Origin: Flavobacterium sp.
Lineage (GTDB): Bacteria > Bacteroidota > Bacteroidia > Flavobacteriales > Flavobacteriaceae
Assembly (NCBI RefSeq): GCF_004295795.1
Contig: NZ_SEBR01000013.1
Location: forward strand, 62,001-126,000
Length of the DNA: 64,000 nt
Reading direction: 5' to 3'
In this document: positions 51,912-60,566 of the stretch, piece by piece
Position numbering within the stretch: the stretch's first letter is position 1
Layout: every line of letters starts with the position of its first letter
Position numbers and translations under genes: made by a program
The notes under the pieces: model-generated
The model's input: the letters and a program-made list of their open reading frames with translations, nothing else
Told to the model about the DNA's origin: nothing
Databases searched by the model: none

Positions 51912-51977
51912 AAAGAGTAGAGGCTAATGTTTAACGCTAACGACTAAAAACTAAAAGCTAAAGACTAAAAACTAAAT

Positions 51978-54410
51978 TTAATTCTTGGCAGTAGCATCGT
52001 CTGTACCTTTCAGATATTTCTCCAAAAACCGATCCTGTTCCCAAAGCAAATGCAAAATGTTGACCTTCGCGGCATAACCGTGCGATTCCTTTGGCAGAAT
52101 CACCATCCGCGCCGGTCCGCCGAGGCCTTTTATCGCTTGGAAATACCTTTCGGTCTGCAAAGTGAAAGTGCCCGGATTGTTGTCGGCTTCACCGTGAATG
52201 AGCAAAAGCGGCGTTTTCATCTTGTTGGCGTTCATGAACGGTGACATTTCGTCGTAAATGTTAGGCACTTCCCAGTAATTTCGTTGTTCCGACTGAAATC
52301 CGAAAGGCGTCAAAGTACGGTTGTAAGCGCCAGAACGCGCGATTCCGCAAGCGAAAAGATTCGAGTGCGTCAATAAATTCGCGGTCATGAAAGCGCCATA
52401 GGAATGTCCGCCGACAGCGACTTTTTTGCGGTCGATATAACCGAGTTTGTCCACAGCATCGATTGCCGCCGCCGCATCGTCGACCAATTGCGTGATGAAA
52501 GTGTCGTTCGGTTCGATTTCCCCTTCACCGATTATCGGAAACGACGCATCGTCCAAAACCGCATAACCTCGCGTTACCCAATACACGAACGATCCGTAGT
52601 ATGGAAAAGTGAATTCGTTCGGGTTTTTGGAATTCTGTCCGGCGCTGGCCTTGTCCTTGAATTCTTCGGGATAAGCCCAAATCAAAAGTGGCAGTTTCTC
52701 TTTCTTTTTCATGTCGTAACCTTTCGGTAAATAAAGCGTGCCCGACAATGCAACTCCGTCTTTTCTGTTGTATTTGATGACTTCCTTGTGAACGTCTTTT
52801 ATGCTCGCGAAAGGATTGGCGAACGAGGTCAATTGTGTCAGTTTCATCTTTTTGATGTCTCTCAGGTAATAATTCGGATACTCGGTTTTGGACTGCATCT
52901 GAACCAGAACGATCCCATTCCTGAAATCTTCCATCGAGAAAATATCCTCTTTCTTATCGGTATAAGCCGATTGGTAAAGGCGCTTTTTCTTGAGCGTTTT
53001 CACATTGAATGCGTCGATGAACGGAAACTGTCCTTTTTCGGTGAATCCATTTCCAAGCAGGAAAGCATTGCCGTTGTCGAGCGCCAGAACATAGCGCGCA
53101 TATTGGTTTTTCACGGTCTCGAAATTCCCCGGATCGCTGTAAATGTCCTGAGAATTTCGGTCTTCGATCGTCACGGCGGCTTTCGCAGGATTCGACGGAT
53201 CGATCAAAAACGTCTTCGTATTTCTCGTGTCATACCAATCTTCGGTCACGATCGCCGTGTGTTCGTCTCCCCAAATCAGGTTCGAGAAACGCTGTTTGGT
53301 CTTGAGCAAAGATTTTGCGTCAGATGAAAAGGGCGCGTCCCAAACAAAAATCTCGTCCCGAAAATCAACTTTATTCGCCGGATTTCCCTGGTCCAAAGCC
53401 ACGACATAATACAAACTCGCAGGTTTGTCGCTTCTCCAGCCCATATTTCGCTTGCCTTTGCGCACGGCCATAAAACCTTTGGGCATCGTTTCGGTAAGCG
53501 GAATTTCGTTCACGACCTTGATTTCGTTTCCGGACAAATCGTAAATCGTGGTTTTCATTGGGAAACGGCCAAGCGGCACGATGTACGAAAACGGTTTTTG
53601 CACTGTCGTCAGCATGAGCAAAGTTCCGTCTGGCGAAAAACTTTCATATGCGTAAATGTCTTTCGGTTTGTACAAAGTGGCCTTTCCGGAAAGGTCGACG
53701 GTGTAAAGTTCAGATGTCACGACCGTCTCGAAATTCTTCTCGTCCTGCACATTTTTGAGCATGTCCGGATACGTTCTGTTTTGGGAAACCTGACCGTCGG
53801 TTTGGGACGTGATCGGGCCTGTCGGAAGGTCTTTTTTGGAGTCGATCAACTTCGGACGGTCTTTCGGCAAGATTTTCACCAAAAGGCGTTTTCCATCTCC
53901 ATACCAGGAAAACGGACTTCCCAAAGCTGCATTCACGTTGGCTTCGGTGAGTTTTGTCGCATTCGCGGATGCGATGTCGATAACCCAAAGTTCCACTCCG
54001 GTAGCGGTCGTATTCGCAAACGCGATCTTGGTTTCATCGGGCGACCAATAAATGTTGGAAATCTTCGGATTTTGCGGCAATCCCGAAATCTGGACCTCGT
54101 TTTTGTCCTTGAGCTTGCGCAATTTGAGGTTGATTACAAAAGTCGTCGTACTGCCGATATTCGTCACCGGATTGATGCGAAGCCCGGCCAGACGCAGTTC
54201 GTCCTGATTCAGATCGTCGAGCGTTTTGTAAGTGTCGCGGTACGAAAGTAGCATGTACTGCATTTTCGAATCCATTTGTACGGATGGCGCGCGCTCATAA
54301 TCGGCGAGATCCAGAATTTCTTTCGGAGGTTTTTGGTAAGCAAGGTTTTCCTGAGCCGACAAAGTAACGGAAACGAGAGCCAGCAAAGCGATACAAAGGT
54401 TTTTAATCAT
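51978..54410 (-). CDS. S9D glutamyl-endopeptidase-like peptidase (prolyl oligopeptidase family)
   Basis: This 810-aa secreted protein has the signal peptide MIKNLCIALLALVSVTLSAQ. A beta-propeller N-terminal half is followed by the hydrolase domain: nucleophile GGHSYGAFMTANLLTHS, then GIARSGAYNRTLTPFGFQSE, acid in LIHGEADNNPGTFTLQ and His in PKESHGY. The block GAYNRTLTPFGFQ is very close to plant chloroplast glutamyl endopeptidase (S9D), so Glu specificity is likely but inferred. ATG 54410 was chosen for the signal peptide. Confidence 0.88.
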   Translation of the reverse strand: MIKNLCIALLALVSVTLSAQENLAYQKPPKEILDLADYERAPSVQMDSKMQYMLLSYRDTYKTLDDLNQDELRLAGLRINPVTNIGSTTTFVINLKLRKLKDKNEVQISGLPQNPKISNIYWSPDETKIAFANTTATGVELWVIDIASANATKLTEANVNAALGSPFSWYGDGKRLLVKILPKDRPKLIDSKKDLPTGPITSQTDGQVSQNRTYPDMLKNVQDEKNFETVVTSELYTVDLSGKATLYKPKDIYAYESFSPDGTLLMLTTVQKPFSYIVPLGRFPMKTTIYDLSGNEIKVVNEIPLTETMPKGFMAVRKGKRNMGWRSDKPASLYYVVALDQGNPANKVDFRDEIFVWDAPFSSDAKSLLKTKQRFSNLIWGDEHTAIVTEDWYDTRNTKTFLIDPSNPAKAAVTIEDRNSQDIYSDPGNFETVKNQYARYVLALDNGNAFLLGNGFTEKGQFPFIDAFNVKTLKKKRLYQSAYTDKKEDIFSMEDFRNGIVLVQMQSKTEYPNYYLRDIKKMKLTQLTSFANPFASIKDVHKEVIKYNRKDGVALSGTLYLPKGYDMKKKEKLPLLIWAYPEEFKDKASAGQNSKNPNEFTFPYYGSFVYWVTRGYAVLDDASFPIIGEGEIEPNDTFITQLVDDAAAAIDAVDKLGYIDRKKVAVGGHSYGAFMTANLLTHSNLFACGIARSGAYNRTLTPFGFQSEQRNYWEVPNIYDEMSPFMNANKMKTPLLLIHGEADNNPGTFTLQTERYFQAIKGLGGPARMVILPKESHGYAAKVNILHLLWEQDRFLEKYLKGTDDATAKN

Positions 54411-54589
54411 GATGTTGTGGTTTTGGAAGCGTAAGTTACAAATTGTGTTTCGGTAAATAAGTGGCAAAAATGGGCGCGTTGTTACCGAAACGGTAAAAAT
54501 TTTCGGCTTAGACGCAAAACTGTTATCTTGTACGCTGAAATTGCCGATTGTTCAAAATCGGAGATCGAATTTTATCAAAAAGACAAAAT

Positions 54590-55597
54590 ATGTACAATTC
54601 CAAAATATCAGGCCTCGGTTTTTATGTTCCCGAAAACGTGGTCACCAACGACGATCTCTCCAAAATTATGGACACGAACGACGCGTGGATCCAGGAAAGA
54701 ACCGGAATCCAGCAACGCCGACACATCATAAAAGGAGAAGACACGACAACTTCTATGGGCGTGAAAGCCGCAAGAATCGCCATGGAACGCGCCAATGTTT
54801 CGCCAGAGGAAGTCGACTTCGTGGTTTTCGCGACGCTTTCCCCTGACTATTATTTTCCGGGTCCGGGCGTTTTGGTGCAAAAGGAACTAGGACTCAGGAC
54901 CGTCGGCGCTCTCGACGTGAGAAACCAATGTTCGGGCTTCGTCTACGCGATTTCGGTCGCCGATCAATATATCAAAACCGGAATGTACAAGAACGTTTTG
55001 GTGATCGGTTCCGAAGTGCATTCGCTAGGTTTGGACATGACAGACCGCGGACGTGCGGTTTCAGTGATTTTCGGTGACGGAGCGGGCGCAGCGATTTTGA
55101 CGCGCGAAGAAGATCTGACCAAAGGAATTTTGTCGACACATTTGCATTCCGAAGGCGAACACGCTCTTGAACTGACCGTAACAGCGCCGGGAATGGGCGG
55201 ACGTTGGGTTACCGATATCTTGTCGGACAACAATCCCGAGGACGAAAGTTACCTGCCGCACATGAACGGACAATTCGTGTTCAAGAACGCGGTGGTGCGC
55301 TTTTCCGAAGTGATCATGGAAGGTTTGCAAAAGAACAATTTACAGGTTGCCGACATCAATATGCTCATTCCACATCAGGCGAATTTGCGCATTTCCCAGT
55401 TCATCCAACAGAAATTCCAGCTTTCGGACGATCAGGTTTTCAACAACATCCAAAAGTATGGAAATACGACCGCGGCCTCGGTTCCGATCGCTTTGACCGA
55501 AGCTTGGGAAGCCGGAAAAATCAACGAAGGCGATTTGGTCGTTCTGGCGGCTTTCGGATCAGGTTTCACTTGGGCAAGCGCCGTTATCCGCTGGTAA
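54590..55597 (+). CDS. fabH: 3-oxoacyl-ACP synthase III
   Basis: This 335-aa thiolase-fold enzyme starts fatty-acid chains from acyl-CoA and malonyl-ACP. The catalytic Cys is in RNQCSGFVYA, His in IPHQANLRI and Asn in YGNTTAASVPIAL. The N-terminus SKISGLGFYVPENVVTNDDL and length are normal. ATG 54590 was chosen over an open 14-codon extension. A TTATCTTGTAC-like box lies near 54522. YkuD follows after one base. Confidence 0.95.
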   Translation: MYNSKISGLGFYVPENVVTNDDLSKIMDTNDAWIQERTGIQQRRHIIKGEDTTTSMGVKAARIAMERANVSPEEVDFVVFATLSPDYYFPGPGVLVQKELGLRTVGALDVRNQCSGFVYAISVADQYIKTGMYKNVLVIGSEVHSLGLDMTDRGRAVSVIFGDGAGAAILTREEDLTKGILSTHLHSEGEHALELTVTAPGMGGRWVTDILSDNNPEDESYLPHMNGQFVFKNAVVRFSEVIMEGLQKNNLQVADINMLIPHQANLRISQFIQQKFQLSDDQVFNNIQKYGNTTAASVPIALTEAWEAGKINEGDLVVLAAFGSGFTWASAVIRW

Positions 55598-55598
55598 A

Positions 55599-56105
55599 AT
55601 GATCTGGATTTTGCTGCTGATTTCCATCGGAATCGTTTCGGGCTACTACTTTTGGCCCGATGCGAAACTTCCGAAGCACGCCAGAATCGACAAGATTGTC
55701 GTCTATAAATCAGTGCGGAAAATGCAGGTTTTTGAACACGCGAAATTTTTGAAAACCTACAAAATCGCGTTGGGCAAGAATCCCGTCGGGCACAAGCAGC
55801 AAGAAGGCGACAACAAAACGCCCGAAGGTTTTTACGTTATCGAAAGCCGAAACGCGAACAGCCAATTCCACAAGAATCTAGGAATCTCGTATCCGAATGC
55901 ATCCGATAAGAAATACGCGATCTCGATCGGGAAGCCCGCAGGCGGCGACATAAAAATCCACGGACTTCGCAACGGGAAAGGCAGGCGCGGCAAATTCCAT
56001 CGCTGGAAAAACTGGACCGCCGGATGCATCGCGGTTACAAATCCTGAAATGGACGAACTCTTCGACCGCGTAACCGACAATTGCCAAATCGAGATCCGAG
56101 CCTAA
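55599..56105 (+). CDS. YkuD-type L,D-transpeptidase
   Basis: This 168-aa protein has one N-terminal membrane anchor (IWILLLISIGIVSGYYFW). KTPEGFYVIESRN, IKIHGLRNG and the catalytic TAGCIAVTN (Cys) define the YkuD domain. It would cross-link or anchor to peptidoglycan in the periplasm. It starts one base after the fabH stop, so the two are co-transcribed. Confidence 0.9.
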   Translation: MIWILLLISIGIVSGYYFWPDAKLPKHARIDKIVVYKSVRKMQVFEHAKFLKTYKIALGKNPVGHKQQEGDNKTPEGFYVIESRNANSQFHKNLGISYPNASDKKYAISIGKPAGGDIKIHGLRNGKGRRGKFHRWKNWTAGCIAVTNPEMDELFDRVTDNCQIEIRA

Positions 56106-56132
56106 TTTTTTATCTTTCCGAAAACTCCCAAG

Positions 56133-56753
56133 ATGGGCAAGCACACCAAACTCGGCAAGAAACAGCGGTCGCGCGAAAATGCCAAAGACAAACGGCGTGA
56201 ACGATTGCTGGGTTGGCTGTTCGGCACGATTCTCGTGATAAGCTTCGCCTACCGTGCCATTTTTCAGCCGACCGTAATCAACGACGGCAACCGAATCCTG
56301 TATTTCAACGGCATTCCAATGACTTTGGGAGCGATTTTTTTGATTTATTTGTGTCTCGGATGGCTCAGGGAACTCGCACTTTCCAGAGACAAACCGCACC
56401 AAAAACTCATCGGCTACATTATCCTGGTTCCTTGCGGGATCGTTTTCTTATATCTAATGGTCGCGATGCCGTTCGACATTGTCTTTTATGAAGTGAACCG
56501 ATACGTGGCCAACCAAAACAAGCCCGAAATCAGGCAGTGCCAAGTGACGTATTTCCACAAAAAAAAGGGGTCGAGAGATAGTAATTTCATTGAATTCCAG
56601 TTTGATGGAAAGATTGAATATTTTCGTACCGATCGGGAAACGGTACTGTCTTTCGCTGAGGAAAATCCTAACGAGTACTTGCTCGAGATCGAGGTTCGTA
56701 CAGGGATTCTTGGAACTTTTCAAGTGGAGTCTTGGGATGTGGTGAAGAAATAA
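56133..56753 (+). CDS. Membrane protein of unknown function
   Basis: This 206-aa protein has a very basic N-terminus (MGKHTKLGKKQRSRENAKDKRRERLL), three membrane spans (about 29-46, 64-80, 97-120) and a soluble C-terminal domain (SRDSNFIEFQFDGKIEYFRTDRE). No family was recognised. A TATCTTTC box (56111-56118) lies 14 bases before the ATG. Confidence 0.7.
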   Translation: MGKHTKLGKKQRSRENAKDKRRERLLGWLFGTILVISFAYRAIFQPTVINDGNRILYFNGIPMTLGAIFLIYLCLGWLRELALSRDKPHQKLIGYIILVPCGIVFLYLMVAMPFDIVFYEVNRYVANQNKPEIRQCQVTYFHKKKGSRDSNFIEFQFDGKIEYFRTDRETVLSFAEENPNEYLLEIEVRTGILGTFQVESWDVVKK

Positions 56754-56761
56754 TTTTTTTT

Positions 56762-56912
56762 TGAGCTTTTTCCGGCTGACTGGCACTAGCTTTTTTGCAA
56801 AAGCCGGTTTTTCTATGTCTTGAAACGAGCTTCCGTTGGTCGCTGTTTCAAGTCAAGAAAAATTCGGTTTTTTCTGCAAAAGGCTAGTTGCCGTCATCCG
56901 GGCTATCTTCTT
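56762..56912 (+). repeat. Long imperfect palindrome (P element), copy 2
   Basis: The tip is CTTGAAAC (56819-56826), GAGCTTCCGTTGGTCGCT, GTTTCAAG (56845-56852): a perfect 8-bp stem around the conserved 18-base tip. Outer arms GGCACTAGCTTTTTTGCAAA and GCAAAAGGCTAGTTGCCG pair imperfectly. Confidence 0.8.
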
Positions 56913-57150
56913 TTAACCGCGAAATCTTTTTTCTTTATAATTTCCTGTGTAACCGGAAGCTTTCCTCACTTTGTCAAAAGAACGAGCTGCGCTCGTTTGG
57001 TGATTTTCGCCGGCTGCGCCGTCGCTTGCTTTGATTTTGATTCGTCGCCTGCCAGCGGGGCTTACTTTTGCCTCGCCGCAAAAGTAACAAAAAGGCTCGC
57101 GGCACGACCGATTTTGGCGACCTTTGCCGGACACTTCTGGCGTCGAAAAC

Positions 57151-57352
57151 CCGTGCTTCGAAATATCGAAATCCTTGGGAAGCCGCATTTTCCTGAGACC
57201 TAACAAATCTCGGAGATTTGTTAGGTCTGGCCGAAGTTCGGGGAAAAAATCGGGAGTCGATTACAGATTTTCTGTAGAAAATGTTAAGGATTTTGATCCG
57301 GATGATTGTGTCGCGCAAAGTCAAAACCCTAGATTCTCAATCAACGCCAACC
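57151..57352 (+). repeat. 202-bp direct repeat, copy 1, with 31-bp perfect palindrome
   Basis: The repeat begins CCGTGCTTCGAAATATCGAA. At 57197-57227 it contains a perfect palindrome with 15-bp arms (GACCTAACAAATCTC and its complement around one base). The second copy is exactly 268 bp downstream and the same length. Confidence 0.85.
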
Positions 57353-57418
57353 AATTTCGCGTCAATGATATAGCTGTTTTTTCTATGTATACAATAGGAA
57401 CTTTATATCTTCTAAAAT

Positions 57419-57620
57419 CCGTGCTTCGAAATATCGAAATCCTTGGGAAGCCGCATTTTTCTAAGACCTAACAAATCTCGGAGATTTGTTAGGTCTGGCC
57501 GAAGTTCGGGGAAAAAACTGGGATTTGATTACAGATTTTCTGTAGAAAATGTTAAGGTTTTTGATCCAAATGGTTGTTTTGCGCAAACGTAAAAACCGAG
57601 ATTCTCGATCAAAGCCAACC
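57419..57620 (+). repeat. 202-bp direct repeat, copy 2
   Basis: Same length and order as 57151-57352, with scattered substitutions mainly in the last third. The palindrome is at 57465-57495 and unchanged. Confidence 0.85.
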
Positions 57621-57717
57621 GACTGTTTCCGTCAAAGACACACCTGTTTTTCGCTACGGAGCCGTTTTTAGCGCTGCGAAGCAAGCTAAAAAGCAAATAT
57701 ACACTTCAAATTAGTCC

Positions 57718-57848
57718 GCGGCCTAAGCACAAAACGCGGGCACCTGACGTCTTGAAATTTGGGAAAAAAGAGGCGTCAGCGGCACAGCGCATTGTTCGCC
57801 TCTTTTCCAAATTTCAAGGCTGTCAGGTCGCGTTTTTGGTTCAGCCGC
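57718..57848. repeat. Long palindrome, about 130 bp
   Basis: Left arm 57741-57775 (CACCTGACGTCTTGAAATTT, then GGGAAAAAAGAGGCG) pairs with right arm 57797-57828 (CGCCTCTTTTCCAAATTTC, then AAGGCTGTCAGG). Flanking AAAACGCG / CGCGTTTT and GCGGCCTAA / TTCAGCCGC extend the pairing. The loop is about 21 bases. No T run follows, so it is not a simple terminator. Confidence 0.8.
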
Positions 57849-58089
57849 AAGGCCTTTTTGCTACTTTTGCGGCCAAGCAAACCGAGGGACGAGGTTCACT
57901 GAATCCTTTAAAAAACAATAAAAATCAATGAAGTAAAAGTAGTCCCGCGGAAGGCGACGAACAACAACATCCGGCAGCGAAGCTGCCGCAAACACCAAAA
58001 AAAGCGCAGCTTTTTTATTTAGGTTTCGAAAGTGAGATAAGTTCCGGTTTCACAGAAAAAAATAAAGAAAAAAGATTTTGTGATAAAAG

Positions 58090-58236
58090 AAAATAGCCCG
58101 GATAACGGCAACTAGCCTTTCGCAGAAAAAACCAAATTTTTCTTAGGTTGCGACAGCGACCGCAGGAAGCTCGTTGCAGCCTCTAGAAAACTGGTTTTTG
58201 CAAAAAAGCTAGTGCCAGGTTAGCCGGAAAAAGCTC
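58090..58236 (-). repeat. Long imperfect palindrome (P element), copy 3, inverted
   Basis: On the minus strand the tip GAGCTTCCTGCGGTCGCT is enclosed by AGGCTGCAAC and GTCGCAACCT (58145-58182), a 10-bp stem with different bases from copies 1 and 2 but still paired. Confidence 0.8.
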
Positions 58237-58260
58237 CAAAAAAGAGCGCGAAACCTCGCA

Positions 58261-58293
58261 AAAAAAAACGGCCCCGAAATACCTCGAGACCGC
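58261..58293 (-). terminator. Rho-independent terminator of etfA
   Basis: Minus strand: CGGTCTCGAG / TTCGGGGCCG 10-bp stem with G-U pairs, loop GTAT, then a run of eight T, 25 bases after the etfA stop. Confidence 0.8.
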
Positions 58294-58318
58294 TCCAATG
58301 CCAGTTTGGGTTAGTAAA

Positions 58319-59287
58319 CTATGCATTATTTGCTTTGAATTCCTTGATTTTTTCAGTGAGTTTCGGAACGATTTCGAAAGCGTCACCAACAACTCCGTAG
58401 TCTGCGACCTTGAAGAAAGGCGCGTCGGCGTCGGCGTTGATGACCAGTTTGACTTTCGAGGCGTTGATTCCCGCGATGTGCTGGATCGCTCCAGAAATTC
58501 CCACGGCGACATAAAGGTTTGTCGCGACAGGTTTTCCGGTTTGGCCAACGTGCTCGCTGTGAGGACGCCATCCCAAATCGGAAACGGGTTTCGAGCAAGC
58601 CGTAGCCGCGCCCAAAGCCGAAGCGAGGTCTTCGATCAAGCCCCAATTTTCAGGACCTTTCAAACCGCGTCCGCCCGAGACGACAACTTCTGCGTCGGCG
58701 ATCGTGAGTTTCCCGGCCGTTTTGTCAACTGAATCTGTTTTGATATTGAAATCGGCATCGTTCAACGAAGGCGCGAAATCTTCTTCAGAAGCCGAACCCG
58801 CATTTTCGAAAATACCGTAAGAGTTCTTGGCAAGACCCAAAACTTTCACGTCCGTAGCGATTTCGGTCACTGTGAAAGCCTTGTTCGAGAAAGCGTTTCT
58901 CTTGACCTGGAAAGGCGAGGTGCTGATCGGCAACCCGACGACATTCGAGGCGTAACCCGCGTTGAGTCCGACGGCTACGAGAGGCGCCAGATACAAACTG
59001 TCGGTTGTCGAGGAAAGCAAAACCAGTTTTGTTCCTTCTTTTTGTGCTGCCTGTTTGATCACGTCGGCGTAAGCTTTTGCGTTGAAAGCGCCCAATTTTT
59101 CAGAGGTCACTTTCAGCACTTTGTCCACTCCGTATTTCGACAGTTCCGAAACGTTTGAAGCGTTCATGGTAACGGCCGTCACTGTCGTGCCAAGCGATTC
59201 CGCCACTTTTTTTCCGTACGAAGCCAGCTCGAAAGCCACTTTTTTGAATTTCCCTTCAGAAGATTCTGCGTATATTAAGATTGACAT
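58319..59287 (-). CDS. etfA: Electron transfer flavoprotein, alpha subunit
   Basis: This 322-aa protein has the FAD-binding C-terminal domain with [52 protein letters not shown] (quoted in parts) and [20 protein letters not shown]. With EtfB it shuttles electrons from acyl-CoA dehydrogenases to the quinone pool. It lies 87 bases after etfB. Confidence 0.96.
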   Translation of the reverse strand: MSILIYAESSEGKFKKVAFELASYGKKVAESLGTTVTAVTMNASNVSELSKYGVDKVLKVTSEKLGAFNAKAYADVIKQAAQKEGTKLVLLSSTTDSLYLAPLVAVGLNAGYASNVVGLPISTSPFQVKRNAFSNKAFTVTEIATDVKVLGLAKNSYGIFENAGSASEEDFAPSLNDADFNIKTDSVDKTAGKLTIADAEVVVSGGRGLKGPENWGLIEDLASALGAATACSKPVSDLGWRPHSEHVGQTGKPVATNLYVAVGISGAIQHIAGINASKVKLVINADADAPFFKVADYGVVGDAFEIVPKLTEKIKEFKANNA

Positions 59288-59374
59288 TTTTAGTCGATTG
59301 TTTGTTAAACTATTTTTTGTTTCAAACCAAATCCGGATTCCAAAAACGACTGGGATTTGGAATTTGGATTTTCC

Positions 59375-60121
59375 CTATATGACCTTGGCTTCGTTGTGCA
59401 AAGCGCTGACCAACTCGTCAAGATTGTTCACGGTAAACAACTTTACCGGACCTTTTGCCGCCGGTTTTTCGAACTTCACGGCTTTGGTGTTTTGGTCGGC
59501 GGCAACGGGTTCCAAAACCTGAAGCGCTTTCGTACGAGCCGTCATGATGCCGCGCATGTTCGGGATTCTCAGGTCTTTTTCTTCGACAAGACCTTTTTGT
59601 CCGCCAACGATCAGCGGGAGCGAAGTTGACAAAGTCTCTTTTCCGCCGTCGATCTCGCGCGTCGCTTTTACGTCTGTTCCGTCAACGGTCAAGCCGATGC
59701 ACGAGTTCACGAAGTTCGATCCCGTCAAGGCTGCAAGCATTCCCGGAACCATTCCGCCGTTGTAATCGAGCGATTCCTTTCCGCAGATGACCAGATCGTA
59801 ACCGCCATTCTTGACGACTTCGGCCAATTGTTTCGCTACGAAAAATCCGTCAGACGGATTCGCGTTCACACGGATGGCTTCGTTTGCGCCAATCGCGAGT
59901 GCTTTTCTCAAGGTCGCTTCGGTTTCGGGACCGCCAATATTGACGACCGTTACGTTGGCACCTTGTTGTTCCTGGAACCAAACGGCGCGCGTGAGCCCGA
60001 ATTCGTCATTCGGGTTGATTACGAACTGAACGCCATTGGTGTCAAATTCGGTATCTCCGTTGGTAAAGTTGATTTTTGAAGTAGTATCAGGCACGTGGCT
60101 GATGCAGACTAATATTTTCAT
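59375..60121 (-). CDS. etfB: Electron transfer flavoprotein, beta subunit
   Basis: This 248-aa protein begins MKILVCISHVPDTTSKINFT. NPNDEFGLTRAVWFQEQ, AIGANEAIRVNA, VICGKESLDYNGGMVPGMLAALTG (quoted in parts) and TREIDGG are the AMP-binding EtfB blocks. It is the first gene of the etfBA pair. A TACCTTCG box on the minus strand (60154-60161) may be its promoter. Confidence 0.96.
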   Translation of the reverse strand: MKILVCISHVPDTTSKINFTNGDTEFDTNGVQFVINPNDEFGLTRAVWFQEQQGANVTVVNIGGPETEATLRKALAIGANEAIRVNANPSDGFFVAKQLAEVVKNGGYDLVICGKESLDYNGGMVPGMLAALTGSNFVNSCIGLTVDGTDVKATREIDGGKETLSTSLPLIVGGQKGLVEEKDLRIPNMRGIMTARTKALQVLEPVAADQNTKAVKFEKPAAKGPVKLFTVNNLDELVSALHNEAKVI

Positions 60122-60305
60122 TTTTATGATGAAGTTTTAGGAATTTTCGTCGCCGAAGGTAAGGAAGTTTTTTCAAAAATGTACTATGCATGCATAATAA
60201 ATTTGCGTATTATATCGATTTCGCTGTGCGATTTTGCTATTTGGAGTGTTTTGTTCTTCATGGCTTCGGATTGCGAAATCGTCAGCTTTGGATCATTACA
60301 GAAAA

Positions 60306-60341
60306 AACAAACCCCGGGTGCATTACGCCCGAGGTTCTGAC
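60306..60341 (-). terminator. Orphan terminator-like hairpin upstream of etfB
   Basis: On the minus strand AACCTCGGGCG / a pairing CACCCGGGGTT arm is followed by GTTTGTTTTTTC. No recognised gene ends here: the big T9SS gene already has its own terminator at 60504-60539. The 60122-60566 gap is otherwise empty of genes, so this could end a small minus-strand transcript or attenuate etfB. Confidence 0.45.
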
Positions 60342-60503
60342 TAAACAAAATAAATTCTTTAACTCAATTCCTAATTTATTCTGCGGACGACGTGCGCCCC
60401 AACGTTTAGTGTATCGCTGAAAAGTGGCGTTTTAGAACATTGAAATTTTAGAGATGAAATCCGAAATAAGACTAAGTGCGGATCCCATTGTTACATCGGA
60501 CGC

Positions 60504-60539
60504 AAAAAAAAAGAGGTTCCGTGCTCAGCGAAACCTCTT
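60504..60539 (-). terminator. Rho-independent terminator of the T9SS protein gene
   Basis: Minus strand: AGAGGTTTCG / CGGAACCTCT stem with loop CTGAGCA and a nine-T run, 28 bases after the stop. Confidence 0.85.
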
Positions 60540-60566
60540 GAAACCTAATATGAGAAACTATAAAAA

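Larger units (their letters stand above)
56754..58260. other. Gene-free repeat island with nested inverted repeats
   Basis: No convincing gene lies in these 1.5 kb. Outermost are inverted P elements (56762-56912 and 58090-58236). Inside are short hairpins CGAGC-TGC-GCTCG (56984) and GGCAGC-GAA-GCTGCC (57973), then the inverted segments GCCGCAAAAGTAACAAAAAG (57077) and its mirror (57846-57876), then two 202-bp direct repeats and a 130-bp palindrome. The order left and right of the centre is roughly mirrored. Confidence 0.75.

Noticed and set aside
56820..57203. 127-residue plus-strand frame and other frames inside the repeat island
   Set aside because: Arg, Lys and Cys-rich translations of repeat DNA without start signals; same repeats occur in different frames elsewhere.
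57197..57227. Integron attC-like site (ACCTAAC ... GTTAGGT)
   Set aside because: Core motifs match but the site is a short symmetric hairpin without the extra bulges or L boxes, and no integrase or gene cassette is present.
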